Of a DNA stretch of 64,000 nucleotides, positions 33,660 through 44,920 are shown piece by piece. This DNA comes from Notospermus geniculatus (taxonomy: Eukaryota > Nemertea > Pilidiophora > Heteronemertea > Lineidae). The stretch spans positions 260,295 through 324,294 of the forward strand of contig NMRB01000124.1 of assembly GCA_002633025.1 (NCBI GenBank), read 5' to 3'. Under the pieces are notes generated by a model that had not been told where the DNA came from, made no database searches, and worked only from the letters and a program-made list of their open reading frames with translations. Numbering within the stretch: position 1 is the stretch's first letter; each line of letters begins with the position of its first letter. A program made the position numbers and the translations under genes.

Positions 33660-34415
33660 GCAGTACACTGACCATTACCGGTGCCTTAGAAAATTTGTTG
33701 CAGAAATACACCTTCCCACTTTGACTCATTTTACATAAACTTACATCATCTGGTTGATCTGAGCCGCTGACCTAATAGCACCTTGCACCCCTCTGGTTAT
33801 AGGTGGGCCATTCCAATCCTCTATTAAGTAGGATAGATTAAGCAATCATGTGCATCAAGGCAACGTTATTATTCATCGGATTTGAAAATTTAAAAGTGTT
33901 TTTGATATTAAAGAATTCTCTGTTAAAGTGCATAACACATAACACATGTAACCTTGGCGCATCGTTACTTGACTTGGCCCATTTTCCCGCGTGACGTATT
34001 GTGAGCTGCCTGGCCAGTGCAGAAACACGACGCAGATCGTAAAACCACATAGTCGTAAAACCGTAAAACTGGAGTGTAATATTGATGGCGACGAAGTTTA
34101 CTTATGTCGGAATCCACAAACTATCTCGAAATGGTAGTAAAGCATGGGCGGATTGTTGGCCAAGGATGGGCGTAGCGGAGATCGTGCGTCTCAGCAATAC
34201 GATAGGGCCTTTTTACATGCGATAAGACAACAAATTTATCAGAATTTCACACGATGACAATTTTTCTTCCTTCTATTTGTCTTTCTTCTATTACCGGTAT
34301 CATTATCCCTTTTTTATTTACTAGTGTAATCACTAGGCCTACTTGGCCGATTTGCGCGTTTTGAAGCTTCCCTAGCAACCATCGAGTCATCGAGTGGTCG
34401 CGTCGCGTCGAGTCG
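33660..34415. other. No recognisable gene
   Basis: Short ORFs only. Confidence 0.4.
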
Positions 34416-34760
34416 GCCATGTCGATTTAGCGGAATCAGTGGAATCGGAGGAATCAGAGGAATCGGGCTGGAAAATACAGAAAATCACCGTGAGATAAAG
34501 TATAAAATTATCAGAATAGTTAATTCACAACATTTCCTGGGCTATCGAGTTGTTATAATAAACTCGTCATGACCGAGGTTGGTGGTAAGAGAGTCTAATG
34601 ATTTGAGGGCCGGAAGCCAGCACTTTAGGAGAAAAAAGGCCGAATTGCAAGTTCCACTAAAGCTATTATGATTTTAACACGACCACGTGGCTGTGTTGAT
34701 ATATTTAGAACATGATAGTCGTCTGATCGTGTGTGACTGATGGGCTTCAGCATGCTATAG
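34416..34760. mobile_element. Copy of the GGCCATGTCGATTTAG element, right end lost
   Basis: Matches 24963-25300 closely (GAATCGGGCTGGAAAATAC, TGAGGGCCGGAAGCC). The terminal inverted partner is missing. Confidence 0.85.
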
Positions 34761-35248
34761 GCACTCAACTACGTGGTAACATATTTTGTGGGATAGTAAA
34801 GTACTAGACCAAGTTGAATGACTTCCACCTGACAGCACAATGTGTACTGGGTGTGACAAGCCATTGTTTTGTTGTTATATAAGCCACGATGTGGTCTAGA
34901 ATGATACCAGACATGATATAGGTTTGTGCAACGGTACCAACTCCATGCCACTGCATGTCATATGACAATACATGTATATTCAAGCCAGGAAAGAACACAG
35001 TAACATAGATGGCAGCACTTAGTAGTACTCCTGAACCCTACCAGACATAGTATGTTGTTTACAATGATACCAGACATAGTGTAGTTCTGTGCAACCGTAC
35101 CAACTTGGTAGCCAGGGGCCGTTTGCACAAAAGCATACATGTACTTAGGCCTAGTATCATTCTATGTTGGTTACCAAACTGGGGCCGGTTGCACAAAAGC
35201 ATACTAAGTTAGAAGCAAACTAGGAGATAGTAGCATTCCAAATGCCTA
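34761..35248. other. No gene; short dispersed repeats
   Basis: ACCAGACATAGT/ATGATA phrases recur (34905, 35040, 35070), and two GGCC(G)GTTTGCACAAAAGC blocks occur at 35115 and 35184. Confidence 0.45.
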
Positions 35249-35396
35249 GTCACCTAATGGCATTACTCCTTTCTGGCAAACTCAGGAAGGTGGGGCCTAA
35301 TGACTGCCAATCATCAAGAAGAACTGTTTACATTCTATTTATAGATTATCCTCAATACAGATCTGTTTTAACATTACATAATAACAATCTGGAAGT
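35249..35396. repeat. Direct repeat, copy 1 of 2
   Basis: CACCTAATGGCATTACTCC through ACATAATAACAATCTGG is repeated at 36779-36917 at over 90 percent identity by eye. Confidence 0.85.
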
Positions 35397-35439
35397 GTGG
35401 TACTGCTGGCTGATTTAAAGCTGAACTAGATCAACAAAA

Positions 35440-36033
35440 AGCCCCCATGCGACGAGCAAGAGAAATGTTAACGCCCTGCAAACAACTCACACGAAGGCTC
35501 AGAACATGATAGACCCGACGATGCCAGGAGGGCGCCACCTTATTTGTCTTAGGGCAACAGAGCTGTCAAGAACTCCGGATACCTCCTACACAACTCAAAG
35601 AAAAAAATATATAGTCAATTTAGACGGGATTCGTACCGTCCACCTTCTGATTCGTATCCAACACTTTATCCAATCGGCCAACGAGCCAGCTGACAAGAAC
35701 ATGATTTGTGTTTGTCATAGACAGACGTAGGCCTTCGATTTGCGTACTAATACTATGAACAAGAGAAAACACACGAAGCCTACCAACAATATCGGTAGCC
35801 GAATGGGGAAGACGGTGGAGCAAAGAAAACAGGGCGCGGGTTCGATTCCCAGCTGGGTCGAACTTTTTTCCTCTTTCAAAAAAGTGTTCAGCAGGAGCTC
35901 ACCAGAGGATGTCGACACCTTGACAGCTCGAAGACAAATAAGGTGGCGCCCTCCTGGCATCGTCGGGTCTATCATGTTCTGAGCCTTCGTGTGAGGTGTT
36001 TGCAGGGCGTTAGCATTTCTCTTGCTCGTCGCN
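35440..36033. mobile_element. Palindromic element with two tRNA-like sequences at its centre
   Basis: Inverted arms of about 130 bp (GCGACGAGCAAGAGAA, AGGCTCAGAACATGATAGAC) belong to the family at 11375 and 20940. The centre (about 35620-35865) carries the reversed tRNA-like composite of 12840-13070, with GGGTTCGATTCCCAGC near 35839 as B box. Single arms elsewhere suggest broken copies. Confidence 0.85.
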
Positions 36034-36236
36034 CATCAAATAAAGTTTCTCATTTCTGATATTTCTAATATCGGAGAGCTTAGATATACAAAAGAAAGCT
36101 ATACAAATTCCCTTTGTGTACAAAGTCTGTCATTTGAAATGCAAATGAGCTAGCAATGATGCAACGTTCTTATTGCCTTGTAACGATGTTAACACCTAAA
36201 GAAACACGTAAGACATATTACAGCATCGTTAAGAGT

Positions 36237-36380
36237 TTAAAGAGGTTTGAAATCACTTCGATGGAAGGATTCAAAACCTGAAACAGCCGTGTTGGATTCC
36301 AATGCGCCACCCTGATAGCCCACAACTGAGATGTCGTCGCTCGCGGACGTCAGAATTAGGCAAAATACAATAACAGTCAT
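36237..36380 (-). CDS. Short ORF with signal-peptide-like N-terminus (possible first exon)
   Basis: From the Met at 36380 the reverse strand reads MTVIVFCLILTSASDD, a plausible secretion signal, then SVVGYQGGALE, which recalls the start of an Ig-like domain. The frame stops at 36237. No further exon was found, so it may be chance. Low confidence. Confidence 0.18.
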   Translation of the reverse strand: MTVIVFCLILTSASDDISVVGYQGGALESNTAVSGFESFHRSDFKPL

Positions 36381-37208
36381 GGTGTAACGATGACCGATAC
36401 GAGTTGAGTAAACGCCTCTACATTCTTCTCCTACAGGGCCCAGAAAGAGAATGAGAGCTCGACGGTCGTACAGGCACGTGCAACCTCTCTCTCTCTCTAT
36501 TGAGAGGACACCTTTTGGACAGCCGGAACAAGGGCGACAAATTGGAGGATGAAAATGTCTCTCCTTCGTTGTCAACCTGGCAGAGTTTAGGCACTCACTA
36601 CTGTACACAGTGCGCCGTATTCATAAAGGGTGTTTAGCCTAATCAGCGTACAATTTCTGCATTACACAGGTTAAAGGCCTAGAAAACTATTGTCTGATGT
36701 CTGTATGGTGCTTCACCAGAGGCATTTACCCGCAGGATAATCACACGCGTACAACTTGCACGCGTCTAAGCCCAAGACACCTAATGGCATTACTCCTTTC
36801 TGGCAAACTCAGGAAGGCGGGGCCTAATCACTGCCAATCATCAAGAAGAACTGTTTACATTCTATTTATAGATTCTCCTCAATATAGATCTGTTAACATT
36901 ACATAATAACAATTTGGATATGATTCATTATGATTCATTCAGTTTCACGCCAGTGAGTCCCTTGGAATGTGTTTGTCTGGGGAAAACCCAATGACTATAG
37001 ATCGACCTTAATGGGTTTATACAGGATTAAACCTGCCCATGGTGGTTTGAATGGCAAAGTAATTGGACCTTGTTGTGTGGTTAACAGAATAAGATGTGTG
37101 ACTGAACATTGGGTTCACGTATAGCTCTACTGTGTGTATTCAGCATAAGAAACTTGTGTGATCTTGATCCCCTTAACACTATGAACCTACACGTTTCAGT
37201 CTGGACTG
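36381..37208. other. No gene; CT microsatellite and direct repeat copy 2
   Basis: A short (CT)n tract near 36487, and at 36779-36917 the second copy of the repeat at 35249. Confidence 0.5.
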
Positions 37209-37210
37209 GG

Positions 37211-37356
37211 CAATAGGGAGGTTGAGATCAGTGACTTATCACGGATCCTTATACGTAATGGATTGAAATCTGTACAACGAGGACAAATTTTGTCGACATT
37301 TTGATCCGTTTTCGTATAAAGGATCCATGATAAGTCGCTGATCTCAACCACTCTAA
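37211..37356. mobile_element. Fold-back MITE starting AATAGGGAGGTTGAGATCAG
   Basis: Arms of about 42 bp pair (GATCAGTGACTTATCACGGA / TCCATGATAAGTCGCTGATC). The tip shares AATAGGGAGGTT with the shared-tip family but not TCGCA. Confidence 0.82.
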
Positions 37357-37377
37357 AACAGATCGAGACAGTTTGTC

Positions 37378-37530
37378 CCGGTGTGACAGGAATCAAAGTC
37401 CCCCTGGAATCAAAGTCCGGTCCTTTTGTTCAGCGAGGGACCGTCACCATTCGGATATGACCTTAGCGGGCTATTGTTTGGCGGACTTGCACTCGCATTC
37501 CTGGGACGTTGATTCCTGTCACACCAGCCA
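37378..37530. mobile_element. MITE with GGTGTGACAGGAATCAA ends
   Basis: Inverted ends GGTGTGACAGGAATCAA / TTGATTCCTGTCACACC. Confidence 0.8.
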
Positions 37531-37560
37531 TGACCNACAATATCGATAAAAAGTATAAAC

Positions 37561-37725
37561 TAGGCTTAAGCTTAGCGCACATGTCCGACAAATCTCAATG
37601 CGTTAGGGGTGTCTGTTAAAATCGACTGTCCTGGCTGAATGACGAGTCGACAGCGTTGGGTCAGTCGACTTTAAAAACACCCCTAACGGATCGAGTTTTG
37701 TCGGACATGTGCGCTAAGCCTAAGG
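37561..37725. mobile_element. Fold-back MITE (CTTAGCGCACATGTCCGACA ends)
   Basis: Arms of about 60 bp, ending with GTTAGGGGTGT/ACACCCCTAAC, around a short centre containing GTCGACT-type words. Confidence 0.88.
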
Positions 37726-37739
37726 GTAGGGACACACCT

Positions 37740-38092
37740 AAAGCCTAGTTTATACTTCGACGCAAGACCATCGGCGTCCGACGCCCGATCAAATCTGGAC
37801 GCCGACTTCGCGGAATTGATTCATAGTCCAACGTACTTTAACGACGGCGACCCGTTATGAAACGACTGAAGTTATAACAGCCTCGCGAACGGACGCCGAT
37901 CAAATCGTACGACGGGGTCGGCGGCGAACGCAATGTCGGTTCAAATTGGTTGAACTCTTGGAAATCGCTCGCCAAGGAGTCGTGCGTCCTGAAGACCATC
38001 GGCGTCCGACGCCCGATCAAATCTGGACGCCGACTTCGCGGAATTAATTCATAGTCCAGCGTACTTTAGCGACGGCGACCCGTTATGAAGCA
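37740..38092. repeat. Direct duplication of about 90 bp
   Basis: GACCATCGGCGTCCGACGCC to GACGGCGACCCGTTATGAA occurs at about 37766 and again at 37994. Very CpG-rich compared with its surroundings. Confidence 0.8.
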
Positions 38093-38485
38093 GCCGAAGG
38101 GCGAGGATCTCCGCACACAATAATGGCAACTGCACCGGTCAGTACAATGAATGGTCAACAATACATACAGGCCTAGGCCTACGTGGTCATGCAATGTCGG
38201 TAAGCAAAGAGCCTGCAGCCATCCCAAACCCAAAAAAACCCTCACAAATCGAACGAAGTTATAAGACGGGAAATGATCACACCTACCCTGACAAATTCAG
38301 AGGGACATATGCCGAAAAATTCCAGTAAAATCCATTTTCCAATGCTGCTTCGACCGGCACACACAACGCCCTTTCGCCATCTTGGTTCGTACGTGGATAA
38401 GCAGCATGCTATCCCGGCATGCAATGTAATACCCAGATCTCCATGTAGGCCTTTATTCTCAGGCACATTCTCCTACACAGATGAG

Positions 38486-38582
38486 GCTGGATAGCGCAGT
38501 CGGTTAGGGCGTCTTGCTATTTCTTCTACTGTAACGCCAATCCGGCGGGTGCAGGTTCGAGATCAGGGTCGGGTAGTTTTGT
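38486..38582 (+). repeat. tRNA-like (SINE-type) sequence, arm 1
   Basis: A box in GATAGCGCAGTCGGTTAGGG and B box GGTTCGAGATC about 60 bases later, followed by AGGGTCGGG. Acceptor ends do not pair, so a SINE head rather than a tRNA gene. Confidence 0.65.
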
Positions 38583-38635
38583 TTACCAACTTTTTGCATT
38601 TACTTTTTGTTTTGTCCCAAGTCTATATACAGTGT

Positions 38636-38708
38636 AACCCAGGAAACTTTTTTTCCATAAGTGCACTCTTCATGAAGAGTGCGCTTATGGAAAACATTTT
38701 CCTGGGTT
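38636..38708. mobile_element. 73-bp near-perfect palindrome between the arms
   Basis: AACCCAGGAAA / TTTCCTGGGTT at the ends and CCATAAG...CACTCTTCATGAAGAGTG at the centre. Confidence 0.88.
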
Positions 38709-38937
38709 CAGTCTGCAGTCTATTACTGAGGTTGACTGGAGGGAGATCATAAGATCAGATATTAGACGAATCAAAGTATCTGTAACTTGCCAAACTGTTA
38801 CGTTTCACGATCGCTGCTGTGCATGTTCTGGCAAAAATATATGCAAAAAATGTCAATGCGGTACACTGCATAAGGGCTATAAAAATAAATTGTAAAAAAA
38901 GTGGAAGATGCAAACAAAATAGTTTTCATGAGATAAG

Positions 38938-39034
38938 AAGAGACCCGACCCTGGTCTCGAACCTGCGCCCGCCGGATTGGCGTTGCAGCAGAAGAAATAG
39001 CCAGACGCCCTAACCGACTGCGCTATCCGGCCAC
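38938..39034 (-). repeat. tRNA-like (SINE-type) sequence, arm 2
   Basis: Reverse strand: GGATAGCGCAGTCGGTTAGG and GGTTCGAGACC. Inverted partner of 38486-38582. Confidence 0.65.
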
Positions 39035-39543
39035 TTCTCTCTAGCCGAATGTGCCTGAGAATAAAGGCCTATATGGCGATCTGGGAATTACATTGCATGC
39101 CGGGACAGTCTTTTCTAGAGTTTCAGATTGTAAAGTTCCACTTGAAAAAGACCCCGGTTGGGGTCGAAAATTCGTGAATTCTGGAGATTGACTTCTTGTT
39201 TATTAGCATGCCGGGATAGCATGCTGCTTATCCACGTACGAACCAAGATGGCGAAAGGGCGTTGTGTGTGCAGGTCGAAGCAACATTGGAAAATGGATTT
39301 TACTGGAATTTTTTGGCATATGTCCCTCTGAATTTGTCAGGGTAGGTTTGATCATTTCCCGTCATATAACTTCGTTCGATTTGTGAGGGTTTTTTTTGGT
39401 TTGGGATGGCTGCAGGCTCTTTGTTTACCGACATTGCATGACCACGTAGGCCTAGGCCTGTATGTATTGTTGACCATTCATTGTACTGACCGGTGCAGTT
39501 GCCATTATTGTATGCGGAGATCCTTGCCCTTCGGCTGCTCGCG

Positions 39544-40747
39544 GTTGAATGACAGCGCCATTTAGTCTAGGTCGGGGGAATATCGGGTTTGGAGACGGTG
39601 TTTCAACACCGACTAGGGCGTTTGCATTTCACCTACCTGCCGCGCTGTGGCGTGGCAGGTACTTTTTTGTCAACTTGTGCGGTGGTGTAATGAATCTACT
39701 TCAGCTTTAAACTACATAAAATCCCCGGGTTTTTGGCGGTCACACCTATGAATTGCTGGTGTAACGTTTTTGAGCGTTCCCCATCTGCGAGAGTTCCCCT
39801 GCTATTGTCTGACGGAATAAGCCGCGACTCGACAATGGAGGACGCAGAGAGAAACGTGTCGATCTGTCTGCCAGTGTTTCCAGAACAATAGGGGGAACAC
39901 TGACACACGGAAACACTGAAAAACTTTACACCTGGCTTCGAGAAACCCGTTTCTGAAAAACACGGGTTTTTGAGACACGGCAAGCTCGCCGTTCGTTTCG
40001 AAATCCCCGTGTTTACGTTAGTTCTTTGCACTGCTACAGATGGCGCAGCCATTAAGTGACGTCGTTTTCGCGCCTCCAACAATGTGGACAATGCCGAAAA
40101 GACCGAAGAGTCAATGCATGCAGCGCAACTGTCGCCGGGCTGTCTAACTACAATGTAGTAGTGTGACCTCTCGCCGGGTTTGACACGGGTCTGGAAAAAC
40201 ACGGGTATTTTCAACAGGTGTAACCTTAGCTACTACTTGGCCAGTGCATACATAATGAATTGGTATTTAATGAACTTGAGACAGACGACAATAACGTTTT
40301 TCTGTAGTGTTGGGTTTATAACGATTCATTTAATATTAATAGCGTTTTATAGACACACAAAATGAAAATCATTCTTTTATCATTATTGACCAGCATCTTT
40401 TGTAATCATTACCTATACAAAAAAAATGGTTGAACACGAACTTCTCAAAAATGTTTGCATGACAAAGGCCTAAGCGGAGGACGAGGTAGCGTGATCGATT
40501 GGTGAAAATGTCAGTGTAATTATGTGTGTCGATAGAGGAACTGGATACACGTGCAGTTCATAAGCCTGGTTTTCTAGTTTGTGCGTGATCAAGTCCGTGT
40601 TTGGAAAACTTTATGACAGGATTCAGGGTGAAGCGAGGATTTCCACCATTTGCAACATGTGGACATCAGTTACAAGAAAATCGTTCTTTCGACTCAAAGA
40701 GTGGCCTTTCTTTCCAAATGATCTATTACCTCAACCTCGACGAACAT
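39544..40747. other. No gene; remnants of a CACGGGTTT fold-back family
   Basis: Between about 39708 and 40226 several AACACGGGTTT/AAACCCGTGTT words and a GTGTAAC(C/G) pair suggest a decayed relative of the MITE at 58392. Borders unclear. Confidence 0.4.
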
Positions 40748-41994
40748 CTTAGGGCCGTTTTCAAAAAGGGTGATCATCGCGCGATTAAGATTTAGACGCG
40801 TTAGGCCTGCTTTCCATTGTAGCGATTCCGCGCGCGATTTACAAGCGCGGAGGCAAGCGAGACGCCTGCGAGTTTTGTAACCGTTTCCATTCACGCGTTA
40901 CGATACAGAAGGTTTGCGCCGAATTGGTACTGCTATCGCGTACATGTGTCTTTTCAAAAATCAAAACGCGCAGCCTGCTTTCCATTGGAGCGTTTCAGCG
41001 CGCGAGTTACACACGCGGAGGCAAGCGAGACGCGTACGAGTTTTGTGACCTTTTCCATTCACGCGTTACGACACAGGGTGGTTGGCGCCGAATTGGTACT
41101 GCTGTCGTGTTCCCCTGACGATCTGCGGCCGCGTACATACTTTCAACATGGCTCAGAGACCATGGGTCATATGAATAAAGACGAGCAAATGCTTTTACTT
41201 CATGTACAGCATTGCCTAATACATTAGGACTGCAAAATTCAAGTAAAAGCATTTGCTACTCTTTTTTCATATGAACCCCATGTTCCAGTTGGAAAAAAAG
41301 TCGATTCGACATCGACTTTTTTTCCCGCGCGCGGGCCTCTCGCTCGCGAGAAAGCAAAGTCGATCCCCTCGTGCTGATCTCGCGATTGCCAAAACGCTTT
41401 CATGGAAACAGCCAATGAAAATGGATTGAATCGACTTTTCCGCACAGAATTCCGCACGCGGAAACGCTCTAATGGAAAGCAGGCAGGTGCGAGCAAAAAA
41501 AGGCGATTTGAGATTGACTTTTTTCTCCGCGCGCGGGCCTCTCGCTCCCGAGGAAAGAAAGTCGATCCTCTCGCGCTTGTCTCGCGATTCCCGAAACGCG
41601 GTCATGGAAACGGCTAAGTGAAAATGAATTGGGTCGACTATTCGGAACAGAATTCCGCGCACGAAAACGCTCCAATGGAAAGCAGGCCTAAGGCTAGGGA
41701 TATACACTGAACGCGATTTACCCATCGCACGCGATTTTCACACGAATCTCTTTTGTTTCGGAGGCATTGCGGCATGAAATAAAAAAGAAACAACGCGCGC
41801 GATGGGTAAATCGCGTTCAGTGTATCCCTAGCCTTAGGCCTGCTTTCCATTGGAGCGATTCCGCGCGCGAATTACAAGCACGGAGGCAAGCGAGACGCCT
41901 GCGAGTTTTGTAACCCTTGCACGCTAGGCACGAAAATCGCGGGAATGGCTTCTTAGGCTAAGTCTTAAGCACCCTTTTTGAATACGGCCCTTAG
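40748..41994. mobile_element. Fold-back element with CTTAGGGCCGTTTTCAAAA ends and nested repeats
   Basis: The right end is the inverted match (CTTTTTGAATACGGCCCTTAG). Inside, blocks with GCCTGCTTTCCATTG and GGAGGCAAGCGAGACGC occur forward at 40806, 40972 and 41838 and reversed near 41480 and 41680, so several related elements are stacked. A further MITE is at 41688. Confidence 0.78.
41688..41838. mobile_element. Nested fold-back MITE (CTAAGGCTAGGGATATACAC ends)
   Basis: Arms of about 48 bp, including GAACGCGATTTACCCATCGC, pair almost perfectly. Confidence 0.9.
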
Positions 41995-42559
41995 TGTTCA
42001 TTTGCTCACTTAATTCAAAGGAAAATCTTCAATCGGGCAAGACACATCAGCACCTGTAATCATTCCTTGGACGACTGCTCGAATTTACTACCATTCATTA
42101 AATCAACTTGCAGAAATGACGAAATGACGCTGAGCATTTGTCCATTGAACTCGATGGCTACGCGCAGAAAACCCCGTATATTTGCCGTTTTTAGGAAGTT
42201 ACACTACGCACTTGCAAATACATGTACGGTGTTTTCTCGGCTAGCCACGTTTCTACGCAATAAAATCGGACTTCCAAACCATTACATGTATTTGATTGAA
42301 ACTTTCCCTTTGACGGATACTAGGTATACGTAGCTTACCATCCTCATGGTGAACCTGACCGACATGACAGCAACATTCTGATAGTCGGCCTGTTCGTTAA
42401 ACGAAAATGGTAAAACACCCTTCATCGATCAGGTTGTCAGGAGCATGCAGAGTGGTCACCCTGCGACGATGGGGATTCCCAACACGTCATTTCAAACTAC
42501 CCAATCACAGCCTTCGTTTCTTTGCTTCCCAGAATTCTGTTCTCCCGAATAAGAATGTG
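41995..42559. other. No recognisable gene
   Basis: An 88-codon ORF (42067-42333) without recognisable motif. Confidence 0.4.
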
Positions 42560-42660
42560 TTAAATTTCACCGAATGAAAAATAGATTTTACCGAATGAAA
42601 ATAATTTTACCGAATGAAAATAAATCTTACCGATGAAAATAAATCTTATTCGTTTTCCAA
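42560..42660. repeat. Short tandem repeat, about 20-bp unit
   Basis: TTACCGAATGAAAATAAAT-type unit, about five copies. Confidence 0.8.
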
Positions 42661-42964
42661 GATAATGAATGCCATGTCTTACGGCTTGTGCTCTGGTATC
42701 CTAAGACCTCTTTGTGTCATTATCATCTTGTTTATCATAAGATCGTTGTGGCCTATCCCATTATTTGCCGACAGTGGGATACATATCGTATNTGGCAATA
42801 CCGCGGTGCTTTAAATGTGCATTGTAATTCTGAGCATTGTGAGCTTTGTAATTCTAATGTTACAAATCCATGACACCTTGATCCTCTCTATACCCTTGCC
42901 CATCGACCGAACTTTCTACATTGCCACTCAGTAATTCTCGATCAGTCAACTTTGCCTAATTTCT

Positions 42965-43745
42965 AAGGGCGGTCTTCAAATTGGCTGACAAGCCAATTTC
43001 TAGTTTAATTCTCTGAAGTTTCACGTTTGGATGCGAGGTGATGAGAGTCGATACGTACTGATGCGCTTGGATGCGATATGGTCGCGAATGGTCAATTTCA
43101 GGCGGCACGAATGGCGCCACGATTGAAATCGTTGTCTTAATCGTGGAGTAATCGTGGTGATCCTATCAGATCTTATCAGACTTTATCACATCTTGAGGGC
43201 AATCGTGACGGCAATCATGAAAATCTTTTTGGTCATAGAAAAGTTTTGAACCGTTCAAAACTTTTCTACCATCATAACGATTGTCACGACTGACCTCAAG
43301 ATTAGAAAAGATCTGATAACATCTGATCAGATCTGATAGGATCACCACGATTATTGCACGACTAAGATCACGATTTCAATCGTGGCGAGATTCGTGATAG
43401 TGTGAACACAGCAAACCGAACCATGAATTTGGTTCAAGACCGCCTAGCTCGTGGTGTTCGTCTAGTCCACGGTTGATCCCGATCACCACGATTCGGTAGC
43501 AGGATTAGATGCGATCTGTCGCGCTTTCTTACGATTTAATACGATCTGATGCGATGATCACGATTAACAATTAATCGTGTTGATCGTAGAAAATTTTTAA
43601 ACCGGCCAAAACTTTCCTACGATCAACACGATTGCCACGACTGGCCTCAAGATCTGATAAGACCTGAAAGGATCACCACGATTACTCCACGATTAAGACC
43701 ACGATTTCAATCGTGGCGTGATTCGTGATAGTGTGAACATAGCAT
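42965..43745. mobile_element. Stacked fold-back elements rich in ATCGTG/CACGAT
   Basis: Outer GGGCGGTCTTCAAATTGG / CAAGACCGCC. Within are two hairpin blocks: about 43105-43390 with a core GGTTCAAAACTTTTCTAC-type loop, and 43490-43735. Each is flanked by GCCACGATTGAAATCG and its inverse. The second block is a diverged copy of the first. Confidence 0.7.
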
Positions 43746-44201
43746 AACAGGCAGTTTAGTTTTTTTCGGTTGTCGCAGCGACGGCGCACGCGGACGCTGA
43801 ATCGCGCAGCGTCGCGATGCAGTGAATGAGATTTCACCGTCTATTCAGTTCTGGTTCAGCATAATGCCCCGCTTTCACTACGCTACGAATGTCCCGAATC
43901 GTCCGGAATCTGAAATTGTCGAAATTCGTGGCTAATGGGTTGACAAATATGCCGAATGTCAAGAATGGGTTGAGAAACAAGTACATGTACGAATTCAAAG
44001 AATCGTGTACGAGTTGTACGACTCACGAATATTCACGAATATTCGTGGCCGATTCGTGACCGATTCGTACTTGATTCGTAACTACATTCGGGACATTCGT
44101 GCCTGTTTCGGGATATTTTCGGCATGGTCCACGAATTTGAGGGAGACACGAATGGCCAAGAATAGCCCAGAACGCAAAAGAATCGATTACGACGCTGTTA
44201 A

Positions 44202-44393
44202 ACCGAGGTCACACTGTGGCGACTCAGGCGGGCGAATCCCCGCGAACTAGAATGAAATGGTCCATGGACCATGTGCTCACCCCTTTGGACATAATAGTGT
44301 TATGACAGAGAGAGGTATGTTCACCATCCATGGACCATTTCATTCTAGTTCGCGGGGATTCGCCCGCCTAGGTCGCCACAGTGTGACCTGGGC
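44202..44393. mobile_element. TTAA-flanked MITE containing a third-level hairpin
   Basis: TTAA at 44198-44201 and 44394-44397. Inverted arms GAGGTCACACTGTGGCGACT and CGGGCGAATCCCCGCGAACT. The centre (about 44251-44356) has GAAATGGTCCATGGACCAT at both sides, the end block of the TTAGCTCACC repeat. Confidence 0.92.
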
Positions 44394-44451
44394 TTAAGAA
44401 AGGGTCACGAACTGTTTACGATACATCTACGAATTTGAAATTCGTTAACCC

Positions 44452-44500
44452 TCCCACGAAAGTTTTTGTTTGTCAAAAACTTTCGTGGGAGGGTTCACGA
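44452..44500. repeat. Perfect 22-bp-arm hairpin
   Basis: AACCCTCCCACGAAAGTTTT pairs perfectly with its inverse across a short TTTG-type loop. Confidence 0.92.
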
Positions 44501-44920
44501 ATTTCATTCGACGAACTCACGCGAACTGTACGAATGTTTAGGAATCAATTAAGAATCATTTAAGAACAGCAAGAAACGTTTCAGAATTACACTACGAACC
44601 CGACAAATGTCAGATTCTGGATATCCGTAGCGTAAGTGAAAGCGGGGCATAAGATAAGAATACATAAACAAAAAATATCCAAATTCACCTGGCGCCTAAT
44701 TCTTACTGAAGGCCTAGTACGTTTCTAATGATGGAAAGAGTACCACACATCTGATGTAGGAATGTAATAGTTCCCCATTACTGCCAGTTTGGCGTTATCA
44801 GTACATTAATGGGAAATTTTACTGCCGTTAGAGACCGCCTATTAGCGGTCCTAAGACGTCATAAAATTCGACGTCACGGACGCAAACCACGGCGTCCACG
44901 TCGTTGTAGACGGCGTCGAC

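Larger units (their letters stand above)
38093..39543. mobile_element. Large fold-back with arms of about 480 bp carrying tRNA-like sequences
   Basis: Arm 1 (38093-38580) pairs with arm 2 (about 38938-39543): AGCAGCCGAAGGGC, ATAATGGCAACTGCACCGG and AATTCAGAGGGACATATGCC are all found inverted. Arm 2 also holds an insertion at about 39108-39215 of the CTGAAGA-type retroelement tail. No ORF. Origin unclear: true transposon or inverted duplication. Confidence 0.85.
43863..44652. mobile_element. Fold-back element (ATGCCCCGCTTTCACT ends) with a nested MITE
   Basis: Left ATGCCCCGCTTTCACTACGC pairs with right GCGTAAGTGAAAGCGGGGCA. The interior is full of GAATTCGT/ACGAATTC words. It contains the 44202 MITE and a separate perfect hairpin at 44452-44500 (AACCCTCCCACGAAAG arms). 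Confidence 0.85.

Noticed and set aside
38486-38582. Functional tRNA gene with intron
   Set aside because: Acceptor ends do not pair and an inverted copy exists in the other arm; SINE origin is simpler.
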